Shown here in pieces: positions 26,960 to 37,665 of a stretch of DNA of 49,266 nucleotides (the stretch's first letter is position 1; every line of letters begins with the position of its first letter). The stretch lies in assembly GCF_003331055.1 (NCBI RefSeq), contig NZ_PUQD01000036.1, positions 1-49,266 of the forward strand, in the 5' to 3' direction. The notes beneath the pieces were generated by a model. That model did no database searches and was not told the DNA's origin. It saw only the letters and a program-made list of their open reading frames with translations. Both the position numbers and the translations under genes were made by a program. This stretch comes from Pseudomonas sp. AFG_SD02_1510_Pfu_092. Lineage in GTDB: Bacteria; Pseudomonadota; Gammaproteobacteria; Pseudomonadales; Pseudomonadaceae.

Positions 26960-28156
26960 TTACAACACTTCGACGATGGCCTTGGTGACCACGTGGATGT
27001 TGCTCTGGTTCAGCGCGGCAACTGCGATGCGGCCGGTGTCCAGGGCATAGATGCCGAAGTCGTTCTTCAGGCGGGCTACCTGTTCCACGGTCAGGCCCGA
27101 GTAGGAGAACATGCCGACCTGGCGGCCAACGAAGCTGAAGTCGCGGTTGGCGCCGTATTCGGCCAGCAGCGACACCATCTGCTTGCGCATGCCGTGAATA
27201 CGCTCGCGCATTTCGGCCAGTTCGGTTTCCCACATCTGGCGCAGTTCGGCGCTGTTCAGCACGGTGGCAACGATGGTTGCGCCATGGGTCGGCGGGTTGG
27301 AGTAGGTGGTGCGGATCACCCGCTTGACCTGCGACAGTACGCGGGTGCTCTCGTCCTTGGACGCGGTGACGATCGACAGCGCGCCGACGCGCTCGCCGTA
27401 CAGCGAGAACGACTTGGAGAACGAGCTGGAGACGAAGAACTCCAGGCCCGACTCGGCGAACAGGCGCACGGCGAAGGCGTCTTCGGCGATGCCATCACCG
27501 AAGCCCTGGTAGGCCATGTCGAGGAACGGCACGTGGCCCTTGGCCTTGACCACTTCCAGGACGTTTTTCCAGTCGTCCAGGGTCAGGTCGACGCCAGTCG
27601 GGTTGTGGCAGCAGGCGTGCAGGACCACGACCGAGCCGGACGGCAGGTTGTTCAGGTCTTCGAGCATGCCGGCGCGGTTGACGTCGTTGGTCGGTGCGTC
27701 GTAGTAGCGGTAGTTCTGCACCGGGAAGCCGGCCGATTCGAACAGCGCGCGGTGGTTTTCCCAGCTCGGGTCGCTGATGGCGACCACGGCGTTCGGCGAA
27801 ATGCGCTTGAGGAAGTCGGCACCGATCTTCAGTGCGCCGGTACCGCCGACGGCCTGCACGGTCACCACGCGGCCAGCGGCCAGCAGCGGCGATTCGTTAC
27901 CGAACAGCAGCTTTTGTACAGCCTGGTCGTAGGTGGCGATGCCATCGATCGGCAGGTAGCCGCGCGAGGCGTGCTGGGCGGCACGCTGGGTCTCGGCTTC
28001 GATCACGGCGCGCAGCAGCGGAATGCGGCCTTCCTCATTGCAGTACACGCCTACGCCCAGGTTGACCTTGTCGGTACGTGGGTCGGCGTTGAATGCTTCG
28101 TTGAGGCCCAGGATAGGGTCGCGGGGTGCCAGCTCGACAGCGGAAAACAGGCTCAT
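26960..28156 (-). CDS. aromatic/aspartate aminotransferase (TyrB/PhhC type)
   Basis: A 398-residue class I PLP aminotransferase. The start MSLFSAVELAPRDPILGL and VNLGVGVYCNEEGRIPLL are typical of the AspC/TyrB group. The PLP Lys lies in SSFSKSFSLYGERVGAL, and the carboxylate-binding Arg lies late in the chain (YSGLTVEQVARL region). Distinguishing aspartate from aromatic specificity is not safe from sequence alone. ATG at 28156 is used; an in-frame upstream start adds a Cys/His-rich tail that is unlikely to be real. It is divergent from uvrB. Confidence 0.93.
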   Translation of the reverse strand: MSLFSAVELAPRDPILGLNEAFNADPRTDKVNLGVGVYCNEEGRIPLLRAVIEAETQRAAQHASRGYLPIDGIATYDQAVQKLLFGNESPLLAAGRVVTVQAVGGTGALKIGADFLKRISPNAVVAISDPSWENHRALFESAGFPVQNYRYYDAPTNDVNRAGMLEDLNNLPSGSVVVLHACCHNPTGVDLTLDDWKNVLEVVKAKGHVPFLDMAYQGFGDGIAEDAFAVRLFAESGLEFFVSSSFSKSFSLYGERVGALSIVTASKDESTRVLSQVKRVIRTTYSNPPTHGATIVATVLNSAELRQMWETELAEMRERIHGMRKQMVSLLAEYGANRDFSFVGRQVGMFSYSGLTVEQVARLKNDFGIYALDTGRIAVAALNQSNIHVVTKAIVEVL

Positions 28157-28402
28157 TGTTACTTCGGCTCTGATTGGAGAGTGATAGGGCGTACACGCTC
28201 CAGCCGAATGCACTGAAGCGGTGCACAAACGGGGAGTCAGTATAGTGATACCGACCGGTCACGGCGACACTCCGACGCAGCTTTTCCGGCGTTTTGCGCA
28301 AATATTTTTCGACCATTGGTCTATTTGGCGGGTCCACCGTAACAAGCACTCACAGCTGTGCCTTGAAAGCGGTCCCCGGCGGGCGCATTTGGGTATAGAC
28401 TA

Positions 28403-28418
28403 CTGGCTAAATTTACAG
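28403..28418 (+). promoter_or_regulatory. candidate LexA (SOS) box upstream of uvrB
   Basis: CTGGCTAAATTTACAG has the CTG-N10-CAG form of a gammaproteobacterial LexA site and lies 25 bases before the uvrB ATG. Confidence 0.65.
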
Positions 28419-28443
28419 TTGCTGCAGCATCGCGAGGTCCGTC

Positions 28444-30459
<2,016 letters not shown>

Positions 30460-30473
30460 TTTTCATATTGCTT

Positions 30474-30582
30474 GTGCCGGCCTCTTCGCGGGTAAACCCG
30501 CTCCCACAGGTACAGCGCAGGTCCTGAAACCAGTGTAAAACCCTGTGGGAGCGGTTTTACCCGCGAAGAGGCCGGCACAGAC
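30474..30582. repeat. inverted pair of REP elements
   Basis: REPs at 30474-30510 and 30541-30580 in opposite orientation, between the convergent uvrB and emrB-like genes. Confidence 0.88.
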
Positions 30583-30592
30583 AATACCTAAC

Positions 30593-32143
30593 TCAATGGG
30601 CTTCCCCAGCCTTCAACCCTTCCGGCAACCTGCGCGTCAGCAACACCGCCACCATGCTCACCGCCAAACCGATCCCGACAAAGTGGAAGGCATCGTTGTA
30701 AGCCATGATCAGCGCCTGCTGGTGGGTAATCTCGCTCAGCTTGCCCAGCGCCGCATTGTCGTTCCCCAGCCGCTCCGCCAGTTGCGAAAGCCGCTCCGCC
30801 ACCTGCGGGTTGCTCGGCACCACCGACTCCCGCAGATAATCGAAATATACCTTGGTCCGCGCATCCAGCAGCGTGGCCAGCAAGGCAATGCCGATGGCTC
30901 CGCCCAGATTGCGCAGGATATTGAACAGGCTGGACGCCGACCCTGCATCCTGTGGCTGTATGTACGCCGTGGCGATCAGCGAGATGGTCACCATGATCAT
31001 CGGCTGGCCGAGGGCGCGAATGATCTGGATATGGTTGAACTGCGGCCCGGCAAAATCCGGGTTAAGCGCCCCGGAGCCGAAACTGGCCACGCCGAACAGG
31101 CAGAACCCCAAGGCGCACAGCACCTTGGGCGAGACCACTTTCATCAGTTGCGGCACCAGCGGTATCAGAAACAGCTGCGGAATACCCATCCACATGATCA
31201 CCTCGCCAATCTGCAAGGCGTTGTAGCCCTGCACCTGCGCCAGATACAGCGGCAACAGGTAGATCGACCCGTACAACCCTACGCCCATACCCAGGCTGGC
31301 GATGCTCGACAGGCCGAAATTGCGGTTGCCGAGGATGCGCAGGTTGATCAGTGGCTGGGGCCTGGAGAACTGCAGGATGACGAAGGTGATCAGGCTGAGC
31401 AGGGCAACGGTGCCCAGGCCGACGATCAGTTGCGATTCCAGCCAGTCCTTGCGGTGGCCTTCCTCGAGGAACACCTGCAGGCAGCCCAGGCCCAGGCCCA
31501 GGGTGACGATACCGGCATAATCGGTGCTTTGCAGCAGCTCCCAGTGCGCGTCCTTCTTCTCCAGCCCGTACAGCAGGCCGGCGATCATCACCAGGCCCGG
31601 CGGGATGTTGATGTAGAAGATGTATTCCCAGCCCCAGTTCTCGGTCAGCCAGCCACCCAGGGCAGGGCCGATGGAGGGCGCGAATGTGGCAGTCATGGCA
31701 AACATGGCCATGCCCTTGGCGCGGTGATGCTCGGGCAACTTGATCAATGTCAGGGTGAAGGCCAGCGGGATCAGCGCGCCGCCGGTAAAACCCTGCACGG
31801 CCCGGAACAGGATCATGCTTTCCAGGTTCCAGGCCATCGAGCACAGCAGCGACGACAGCAGGAAGCCCCCGGACACCCACACCGCCAGGCGCCGCGCCGA
31901 CAGCAGCTGCACCAGCCAGGCGGTGAGCGGGATCATGATGATTTCCGCCACCAGGTACGAGGTGGAAATCCATGAGCCTTCCTCCAGGGTCGCCGACAGC
32001 GCGCCCTGGATGTCCTTCAGCGACGAGTTGGTGATCTGGATGTCCAGCACCGCCATGAAGGCGCCGAGCATCACGCTCATCACCGCGATCCAGTCGCGCC
32101 GGGTCGGCTCCGCGGTGGGCCTGAGCAGCGCGTCACCGGCCAT
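30593..32143 (-). CDS. EmrB/QacA-family (DHA2) efflux transporter
   Basis: A 516-residue major facilitator with about 14 transmembrane helices. Helix 1 contains MLGAFMAVLDIQITNSSL, the DHA2 motif D1. Motif C-like GPALGGWL is near residue 155. It probably exports hydrophobic drugs or toxic metabolites together with the adjacent membrane-fusion protein. The ATG overlaps that gene by 11 bases, and no outer-membrane channel gene is present, so a TolC-like partner from elsewhere is presumed. The gene faces uvrB and is separated from it by a REP pair. Confidence 0.9.
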   Translation of the reverse strand: MAGDALLRPTAEPTRRDWIAVMSVMLGAFMAVLDIQITNSSLKDIQGALSATLEEGSWISTSYLVAEIIMIPLTAWLVQLLSARRLAVWVSGGFLLSSLLCSMAWNLESMILFRAVQGFTGGALIPLAFTLTLIKLPEHHRAKGMAMFAMTATFAPSIGPALGGWLTENWGWEYIFYINIPPGLVMIAGLLYGLEKKDAHWELLQSTDYAGIVTLGLGLGCLQVFLEEGHRKDWLESQLIVGLGTVALLSLITFVILQFSRPQPLINLRILGNRNFGLSSIASLGMGVGLYGSIYLLPLYLAQVQGYNALQIGEVIMWMGIPQLFLIPLVPQLMKVVSPKVLCALGFCLFGVASFGSGALNPDFAGPQFNHIQIIRALGQPMIMVTISLIATAYIQPQDAGSASSLFNILRNLGGAIGIALLATLLDARTKVYFDYLRESVVPSNPQVAERLSQLAERLGNDNAALGKLSEITHQQALIMAYNDAFHFVGIGLAVSMVAVLLTRRLPEGLKAGEAH

Positions 32144-33188
32144 CGCGGCCCTGGCCCTCGCTGCGCAGGTCGACGGTGGCGGTCACCGACATGCCGGGGC
32201 GGATGCGCCCGTGCAGTGGGTTGTCGGCACGCAAGGTCAGCTTGACCGGGATGCGCTGCACCACCTTGGTGAAGTTGCCGGTGGCATTGTCGGGCGGCAG
32301 CAGGCTGAACTGCGCCCCCGAGGCGGCGAACAGGCTGTCGACCCGGCCTTCGATTGGCGTGTCGGGGTAACTGTCGAACCGCAGCTCGGCACGCTGGCCG
32401 GGCTGCATGCGGCCGATTTGGGTTTCCTTGAAGTTGGCCTGCACCCAAAGGTCTTCGTCCGGCACGATCGACAGCAGGTAGGCGCCAGCCTGCACGATCT
32501 GGCCATTGCGCGCGTTGCGCTGGCCGATGGTGCCGCTGATCGGCGCGCGGATCTCGCAGCGGGTCAGGTTCAGTTCGGCCTGGGCCAGGTCGGCGCGGGC
32601 GTTGCTGATTTGCGCGTCGAGGCGCTTGAGTTCGGCAGCCAGGGCGTTGACCTGCTGGCGCTGGCTTTGCAGGTCGGCCCGGGCCTTGTCGACCTGCGAG
32701 CCGGCGACATGGCTGTCCGCCGACAGGGTAGTGACGCGTTCCTCCGAAACGAAACCTGGCTTGCGCAGCTTCTCGGCACGGCTCAGGTCCAGGCGTGAGC
32801 GGTCGAAGGTGGCCTGGTTGGCCGCCACCTGGGCCTGACCGGCGGCGATCAGGCTGGCTTGCTGGGTCAGGCGGCTTTGCGCCTGCAGCTGTTCGGCTTC
32901 GCGGCTGGCCAGGGCGGCGCGGGCGCGTTGCACGGCCAGCTCGAAGTCGGCGACCTCCAGGCGCACCAGCAAGTCGCCTTGTTTGACGTGCTGGTTGTCC
33001 TCGACCCGGACCTCGTCGATACGCGCGCTCAGCTGGCTGGAAATGCGCGTGATCTCGCCCTGCACGTAGGCATTGTCGGTGCTCTCGTAGAAGCGGCCCT
33101 TGAAGTACCAGTGGCCCAGGAAGGCGAGGGCAATGATGGCAACCAGGGTAAAGAACACCAGCAGGCGGCGTTTGAGTTGGGCAGGCAT
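32133..33188 (-). CDS. HlyD/EmrA-family membrane fusion protein
   Basis: A 351-residue periplasmic adaptor. There is one N-terminal transmembrane helix (about 8-28, RRLLVFFTLVAIIALAFLGH), then a lipoyl-like domain (TDNAYVQGEITRISSQLSARI), and a long coiled-coil hairpin (about 85-195, rich in QAQSRLTQQASL and ADLQSQRQQVNAL). A second lipoyl half (IRAPISGTIGQRN) and a beta-barrel follow. ATG at 33188 gives the normal short cytoplasmic tail. It is first in the two-gene efflux operon, and no dedicated regulator is adjacent. Confidence 0.9.
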   Translation of the reverse strand: MPAQLKRRLLVFFTLVAIIALAFLGHWYFKGRFYESTDNAYVQGEITRISSQLSARIDEVRVEDNQHVKQGDLLVRLEVADFELAVQRARAALASREAEQLQAQSRLTQQASLIAAGQAQVAANQATFDRSRLDLSRAEKLRKPGFVSEERVTTLSADSHVAGSQVDKARADLQSQRQQVNALAAELKRLDAQISNARADLAQAELNLTRCEIRAPISGTIGQRNARNGQIVQAGAYLLSIVPDEDLWVQANFKETQIGRMQPGQRAELRFDSYPDTPIEGRVDSLFAASGAQFSLLPPDNATGNFTKVVQRIPVKLTLRADNPLHGRIRPGMSVTATVDLRSEGQGRDGR

Positions 33189-33331
33189 GGGGGCTATCGT
33201 TCGAGAAATGTAAATAAATTTAACAGCGGCACAGGGCCGGACGACAAGTGACGTTCGCGCCATTGCTGGAGCCCGGTGCCCGCCTCCTGCTAACATCCCG
33301 CCTTTGTTTCATCTTTCGTTCGAGACCCTCC

Positions 33332-34813
33332 ATGACCACCGTACGCACGCGTATCGCGCCATCGCCGACCGGCGACCCCCATGTCGGCACCGCCTACATC
33401 GCCCTGTTCAACTACTGCTTTGCCAAGCAGCACGGCGGTGAGTTCATCCTGCGCATCGAAGACACCGACCAGCTGCGCTCCACGCGCGAGTCGGAACAGC
33501 AGATCTTCGACGCCCTGCGCTGGCTCGGCATCGAATGGAACGAAGGCCCGGACGTCGGCGGCCCGCATGGCCCGTACCGGCAGAGCGAGCGTGGCGAAAT
33601 CTACGCCAGGTACGCCAAGCAGCTGGTCGACGCCGGCCACGCGTTCTATTGCTTCTGCACCGCCGAAGAGCTGGAGCAGATGCGCGCCGAGCAGCAGGCC
33701 CGTGGCGAGACTCCACGCTACGACGGCCGTGCGCTGCTGCTGAGCGCCGAGGAAGTGCAGCGCCGCCTGGACGCCGGCGAGCCGCACGTGATCCGCATGA
33801 AAGTGCCGAGCGAAGGCGTGTGCGTGGTGCCGGACATGCTGCGTGGCGATGTCGAGATCCCGTGGGACCGCATGGACATGCAGGTGCTGATGAAGAACGA
33901 CGGCCTGCCGACGTACTTCCTGGCCAACGTCGTCGACGACCACCTGATGGGCATCACCCACGTGCTGCGCGGCGAAGAGTGGCTGCCGTCGGCGCCCAAG
34001 CTGATCAAGCTGTACGAGTACTTCGGCTGGGAACAGCCCAAGCTGTGCTACATGCCGCTGCTGCGCAACCCGGACAAGTCCAAGCTGTCCAAGCGCAAGA
34101 ACCCGACCTCGGTGACCTTCTACGAGCGCATGGGCTTCATGCCCGAAGCGATGCTCAACTACCTGGGCCGCATGGGCTGGTCGATGCCGGACGAGCGCGA
34201 GAAGTTCTCGCTGGCCGAGATGGTCGAGCACTTCGACCTGTCGCGTGTCTCGCTGGGCGGGCCGATCTTCGACATCGAGAAGTTGTCTTGGCTGAACGGC
34301 CAGTGGCTGCGCGAGCTGCCGGTCGAAGAGTTCGCCGCGCGCCTGCAGAAGTGGGCGTTCAACAGCGACTACATGATGAAGATTGCCCCGCATGTGCAGG
34401 GCCGGGTGGAAACCTTCAGCCAGGTCGCCCCGCTGGGTGGGTTCTTCTTCGAAGGCGCGCTGAAGCTGGACGCCCGGCTGTTCGAAAGCAAAAAGCTCTC
34501 GGCTGACCAGGTGCGTCAGGTGATCCAGCTGATCCTGTGGAAGCTCGAAAGCCTGCGTCAGTGGGAAAAAGAGCGCATTACCGGCTGCATCCAGGCCGTG
34601 GTCGAGGCGCTGGAGCTGAAACTGCGTGACGCCATGCCGCTGATGTTCGCGGCCATCACTGGCCAGGCCAGCTCGGTGTCGGTGCTCGACGCCATGGAAA
34701 TCCTCGGCCCGGACCTGACCCGCTACCGCCTGCGCCAGGCCCTGGACCTGCTGGGTGGGGTGTCGAAGAAAGAAAACAAAGAGTGGGAAAAGCTGCTGGC
34801 TTCGATAGCCTGA
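33332..34813 (+). CDS. gltX: glutamyl-tRNA synthetase
   Basis: GltX charges tRNA-Glu. It has 493 residues. The HIGH-equivalent lies in [14 protein letters not shown], the KMSKS-equivalent is [10 protein letters not shown] (about 240-250), and [10 protein letters not shown] is typical. An upstream in-frame ATG adds a 28-residue hydrophobic stretch with no support, so [10 protein letters not shown] is used. The tRNA-Glu genes follow 400-650 bases downstream, the usual Pseudomonas arrangement. Confidence 0.97.
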   Translation: MTTVRTRIAPSPTGDPHVGTAYIALFNYCFAKQHGGEFILRIEDTDQLRSTRESEQQIFDALRWLGIEWNEGPDVGGPHGPYRQSERGEIYARYAKQLVDAGHAFYCFCTAEELEQMRAEQQARGETPRYDGRALLLSAEEVQRRLDAGEPHVIRMKVPSEGVCVVPDMLRGDVEIPWDRMDMQVLMKNDGLPTYFLANVVDDHLMGITHVLRGEEWLPSAPKLIKLYEYFGWEQPKLCYMPLLRNPDKSKLSKRKNPTSVTFYERMGFMPEAMLNYLGRMGWSMPDEREKFSLAEMVEHFDLSRVSLGGPIFDIEKLSWLNGQWLRELPVEEFAARLQKWAFNSDYMMKIAPHVQGRVETFSQVAPLGGFFFEGALKLDARLFESKKLSADQVRQVIQLILWKLESLRQWEKERITGCIQAVVEALELKLRDAMPLMFAAITGQASSVSVLDAMEILGPDLTRYRLRQALDLLGGVSKKENKEWEKLLASIA

Positions 34814-34830
34814 TTCAGCTTTACACCTAA

Positions 34831-34908
34831 CCTGTGGGAGCGGGCGTGCCCGCGAATGCGATGGTAGATCAGACACCGCTTTCGCGGGCACGCCCGCCCC
34901 CACAGGTC
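34831..34908. repeat. inverted REP pair, reversed orientation
   Basis: CCTGTGGGAGCGGGCGTGCC (34831 onward) and its complement ending at 34908. Unlike the other pairs in the window, the CCTGTGGGAG boxes face outward, so the whole unit could fold into one long hairpin with the CTCCCACAGG ends at its base. Confidence 0.82.
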
Positions 34909-34990
34909 CAGCTGAACCCTGAAAAACCGGGGCAGGGCGGTAAGTGATTGTTATCTGTGAAAAAATTTTTGATTATTTTGAAAAATTCGT

Positions 34991-35019
34991 TTGACAGCCC
35001 TGCAATCCGATCTTAATAT
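34991..35019 (+). promoter_or_regulatory. strong sigma-70 promoter of the tRNA operon
   Basis: TTGACA (34991-34996), exactly 17 bases, TAATAT (35014-35019), followed by a GC-rich GCGCCCC discriminator typical of stringently controlled stable-RNA promoters. The 35 bases upstream are very AT-rich, like an UP element. Confidence 0.9.
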
Positions 35020-35094
35020 GCGCCCCGTCCACAGCGATGAACGAAAATGAAACGCCAGGCACCCAGCCAGCGATTCGGTTCAGCGCGACATTGT

Positions 35095-35170
35095 GGGGCT
35101 ATAGCTCAGCTGGGAGAGCGCCTGCATGGCATGCAGGAGGTCAGCGGTTCGATCCCGCTTAGCTCCACCA
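35095..35170 (+). tRNA. tRNA-Ala (GGC), copy 1
   Basis: 76 nt with encoded CCA. The acceptor GGGGCTA pairs with TAGCTCC, and the anticodon loop ATGGCAT gives GGC. It is identical to the copy at 35348. Confidence 0.98.
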
Positions 35171-35211
35171 ATTTGCCGCGGTTCGCGCAAGCGGATCGGC
35201 ACGAAGGTTAC

Positions 35212-35287
35212 GTCCCCTTCGTCTAGTGGCCTAGGACACCGCCCTTTCACGGCGGTAACAGGGGTTCGAGTCCCCTAGGGGACGCCA
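35212..35287 (+). tRNA. tRNA-Glu (TTC), copy 1
   Basis: 76 nt with encoded CCA. The acceptor GTCCCCT pairs with AGGGGAC, and the anticodon loop CTTTCAC gives TTC. It is 41 bases after tRNA-Ala. The charging enzyme gltX is just upstream. Confidence 0.98.
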
Positions 35288-35315
35288 CTTTTCCTGCGTT
35301 TTGCAGGGCTTTAAA

Positions 35316-35342
35316 GGCTCGTCGATTACTGATGAGCCTTTT
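35316..35342 (+). terminator. terminator-like hairpin after first Ala-Glu unit
   Basis: GGCTCGTC and GATGAGCC with a 7-base loop, followed by TTTTG. It is diverged from the equivalent hairpin after the second unit. Confidence 0.65.
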
Positions 35343-35347
35343 GTTTC

Positions 35348-35423
35348 GGGGCTATAGCTCAGCTGGGAGAGCGCCTGCATGGCATGCAGGAGGTCAGCGG
35401 TTCGATCCCGCTTAGCTCCACCA
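35348..35423 (+). tRNA. tRNA-Ala (GGC), copy 2
   Basis: Identical in sequence to copy 1, 76 nt with CCA. It begins 253 bases downstream of copy 1. Confidence 0.98.
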
Positions 35424-35465
35424 TTTTTGCCGCGGTTCGCGCAAGCGGATCGGCACGAAGGTTAC

Positions 35466-35541
35466 GTCCCCTTCGTCTAGTGGCCTAGGACACCGCCCTT
35501 TCACGGCGGTAACAGGGGTTCGAGTCCCCTAGGGGACGCCA
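35466..35541 (+). tRNA. tRNA-Glu (TTC), copy 2
   Basis: Identical to copy 1 of tRNA-Glu. The Ala-Glu spacer (42 bases) differs from the first spacer only by a short T-run change near its start. Confidence 0.98.
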
Positions 35542-35570
35542 CGTTTACCCGCGTTTTGCGGGACTTTCAA

Positions 35571-35606
35571 GGCTCATTCGATTATTGAATGGGCCTTTTG
35601 TTTTTT
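35571..35606 (+). terminator. tRNA operon terminator
   Basis: GGCTCATTCGA...TTGAATGGGCC stem followed by TTTTGTTTTTT. This is the stronger of the two hairpins and is likely the true operon end. Confidence 0.88.
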
Positions 35607-35660
35607 CTCCATTCCCAAAATTCCAGACCGACAGCCGGCTGCAAATTCTGCTTGCGAAAA

Positions 35661-35694
35661 AATATGATGAGAATAATATTTCGATCATCATATT
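35661..35694 (+). promoter_or_regulatory. candidate TetR operator
   Basis: AATATGATGA, 14 bases, TCATCATATT: a perfect 10-bp inverted repeat in AT-rich DNA, 17 bases before the TetR ATG. It is well placed for autoregulation. Confidence 0.65.
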
Positions 35695-35711
35695 CCTCGG
35701 CGAGTGCCCTG

Positions 35712-36251
35712 ATGAGCGACAAGAAGAGCAGAACCCGCGAACGCATTCTCGAGGCGGCGCGCAGTGCGCTGATCCAGCACGGTCCGGCCGAACCCAGCGT
35801 CAGCCAGGTCATGGGCGCGGCGGGGCTGACCGTCGGCGGTTTCTATGCCCACTTCGACAGCAAGGACGAGTTGATGCTCGAGGCGTTTCGCCAGTTGTTG
35901 GGCGAGCGTCGCGCCTTGCTCGCGCAGATCGACCCCAACCTCGACGGCGCCGGGCGCCGGGCCCTGGCCAGTGCCTTCTACCTGTCGCGCAAGCACCGGG
36001 ATGCCGAAGTGCACGCCTGCCCGCTGCCCAATTCGCTGGGCGAAATGCAGCGCCTGCCGGAGGCCTTTCGCGAGGTGCTGGCCGAACACATCGAGCTGAT
36101 GGCGGCGGCGATGGTCGACCGCCCCGAGGACGCCGACAAGGCGCTGGCCGACCTGGCCCTGATGGTCGGTGGCCTGGCCCTGGCCCGGGCCTTGGGTACC
36201 AGTGACCTGTCTGACCGTATTCTGCGTGCCGCCAAATCGGCGGTGCTTTGA
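35712..36251 (+). CDS. TetR-family transcriptional regulator
   Basis: A 179-residue regulator. The helix-turn-helix lies in SVSQVMGAAGLTVGGFYAHFDSK (about residues 29-51), and the ligand-binding domain is short. ATG at 35712 is used because the upstream in-frame region overlaps the palindrome and tRNA terminator. The next gene, an alpha/beta hydrolase, starts 16 bases later and is probably cotranscribed and regulated with it. The effector is unknown. Confidence 0.88.
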   Translation: MSDKKSRTRERILEAARSALIQHGPAEPSVSQVMGAAGLTVGGFYAHFDSKDELMLEAFRQLLGERRALLAQIDPNLDGAGRRALASAFYLSRKHRDAEVHACPLPNSLGEMQRLPEAFREVLAEHIELMAAAMVDRPEDADKALADLALMVGGLALARALGTSDLSDRILRAAKSAVL

Positions 36252-36267
36252 ACCCTGGAGCATGGCG

Positions 36268-37101
36268 ATGACTACCCTGAGCTGGATTCGTGGTGTCAAT
36301 GGCACCTTGGGCCGCCTGGCCCCCGAGCATGTCGCGGGCAAGATGCGCCGTGCCTTCATGACCCCGCGCAACCTGCCGCCGCGCGACTGGGAGCTGCCCG
36401 TGCTGGCCAGTGCCGAACGCATCACCCTGCGCTTCGGCTTGTCGGCCTTGCGCTGGGGCAAGGGGCCGACGGTGCTGCTGATGCACGGCTGGGAAGGCCG
36501 GCCAACCCAGTTTGCCGCGTTGATCGAGACCTTGGTCCAGGCCGGGCACACCGTGGTGGCGCTGGAAGGGCCGGGGCATGGCCGTTCGCCGGGCGAGCAG
36601 GCGCATGTGGTGCTGTTCGCCCGGGCGCTGCTGGAAGCTGCCGCCGAATTGCCGCCGCTGCGCGCCGTGATTGGGCACTCCATGGGCGGCGCCAGTGTGT
36701 TGCTGGCCTTGCAGATGGGCTTGCGCACACAAGCGGCGGTAAGCATCGCGGCTCCGGCGCGGCTGCTGGGGGTGTTGCGCGGCTTTGCCCAGCGCCTGGG
36801 CTTGCCGGCGCGGGCGCGGGCGGCGTTCATTCGCCAGGTAGAGCGCGATGTCGGCATGCAGATTGCGCGGCTGGATGTGAGTGGTTACCAGCTGGAGCTG
36901 CCGGGGCTGGTGGTGCATGCGGCCGATGACGGCCTGGTGCCCGCTGATGAAGCGCGCGTCATTCACAAGGCCTGGTTCGACAGCCGGCTGCTGTTGCTGG
37001 AGGAGGGCGGCCACCAGCGGGTGCTGGCCGACCCGCAGCTGAGCGAGGCGGTGCTCGAGTTGCTGGCCCGGGCGGCTGCGCCGGTGCGGCAAAGCGCCTA
37101 G
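36268..37101 (+). CDS. alpha/beta hydrolase
   Basis: A 277-residue alpha/beta-hydrolase fold protein. LLMHGWEG is the oxyanion region (about 70-77). The nucleophile elbow is GHSMGGAS with its Ser near residue 135. A late Asp (AADDGLVP) and the His in EGGHQRVL complete the triad. It could be an esterase or lipase-like enzyme; the substrate is unknown. ATG at 36268 has GGAG 7 bases upstream, better than the ATG 6 bases before it. Confidence 0.87.
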   Translation: MTTLSWIRGVNGTLGRLAPEHVAGKMRRAFMTPRNLPPRDWELPVLASAERITLRFGLSALRWGKGPTVLLMHGWEGRPTQFAALIETLVQAGHTVVALEGPGHGRSPGEQAHVVLFARALLEAAAELPPLRAVIGHSMGGASVLLALQMGLRTQAAVSIAAPARLLGVLRGFAQRLGLPARARAAFIRQVERDVGMQIARLDVSGYQLELPGLVVHAADDGLVPADEARVIHKAWFDSRLLLLEEGGHQRVLADPQLSEAVLELLARAAAPVRQSA

Positions 37102-37179
37102 TTGAAAACCGGGCACGGAAGGGCTGGACATTATCCGCCAGGTCACTGCTAAATCCACTTTTGTGCCAAGGAAGCGAAC

Positions 37180-37614
37180 ATGAGCTGGGACCTGGCAACA
37201 CCCTTCGTCATCGACCTGCGGGTCGGCAGCGAAGACATCGACGGCCTCGGCCACGCCAACAACGCGGTTTACCTCACCTGGCTGGAGCGCTGTGCCTGGC
37301 GCCATTCCCAGCGCCTGGGCCTGGACCTGGCCGAGTACCGCCGGCTGGACCGGGCCATGGCCGTGGTGCGCCACGAAATCGACTACCTGGCCGCGGCCTA
37401 CGAGGATGACGAGCTGCAACTGGCCACCTGGATTGTCGACTGGGACCAGCGCCTGCGCATGACCCGGCGCTTCCAGCTCAAGCGCCCGCGCGACGGCGTG
37501 ACCCTGTTGCGCGCGCAGACCACCTTCGCCTGCATCGAGCTGTCCAGCGGCAAGCCCAGGCGCATGCCGGCGGAATTCCTCGACGGTTACGGCCCGGCGC
37601 TGATCGGCGCCTGA
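37180..37614 (+). CDS. hotdog-fold acyl-CoA thioesterase
   Basis: A 144-residue 4HBT/YbgC-type thioesterase. DIDGLGHANNAVYLTWLE carries the conserved active-site Asp/Asn region at about residues 20-37. The rest follows the single-hotdog pattern. It probably hydrolyses acyl-CoA or acyl-ACP in the cytoplasm; chain-length preference is not predictable. AAGGAAGCG precedes the ATG. It follows the hydrolase gene after 78 bases. Confidence 0.87.
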   Translation: MSWDLATPFVIDLRVGSEDIDGLGHANNAVYLTWLERCAWRHSQRLGLDLAEYRRLDRAMAVVRHEIDYLAAAYEDDELQLATWIVDWDQRLRMTRRFQLKRPRDGVTLLRAQTTFACIELSSGKPRRMPAEFLDGYGPALIGA

Positions 37615-37665
37615 AACACCGGCAATTTTTGCTAGACTGCCGGCTTTTTCCGCCGAGACCCCGAC

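Noticed and set aside
26993..28216. 407-codon frame on the plus strand opposite the aminotransferase
   Set aside because: Shadow of the clearly assigned aminotransferase, with no recognisable domain.
35095..35541. Duplicated tRNA genes as phage or island attachment sites
   Set aside because: No integrase or foreign-composition segment lies between or next to them; the repeat is explained by tandem duplication of the tRNA pair.
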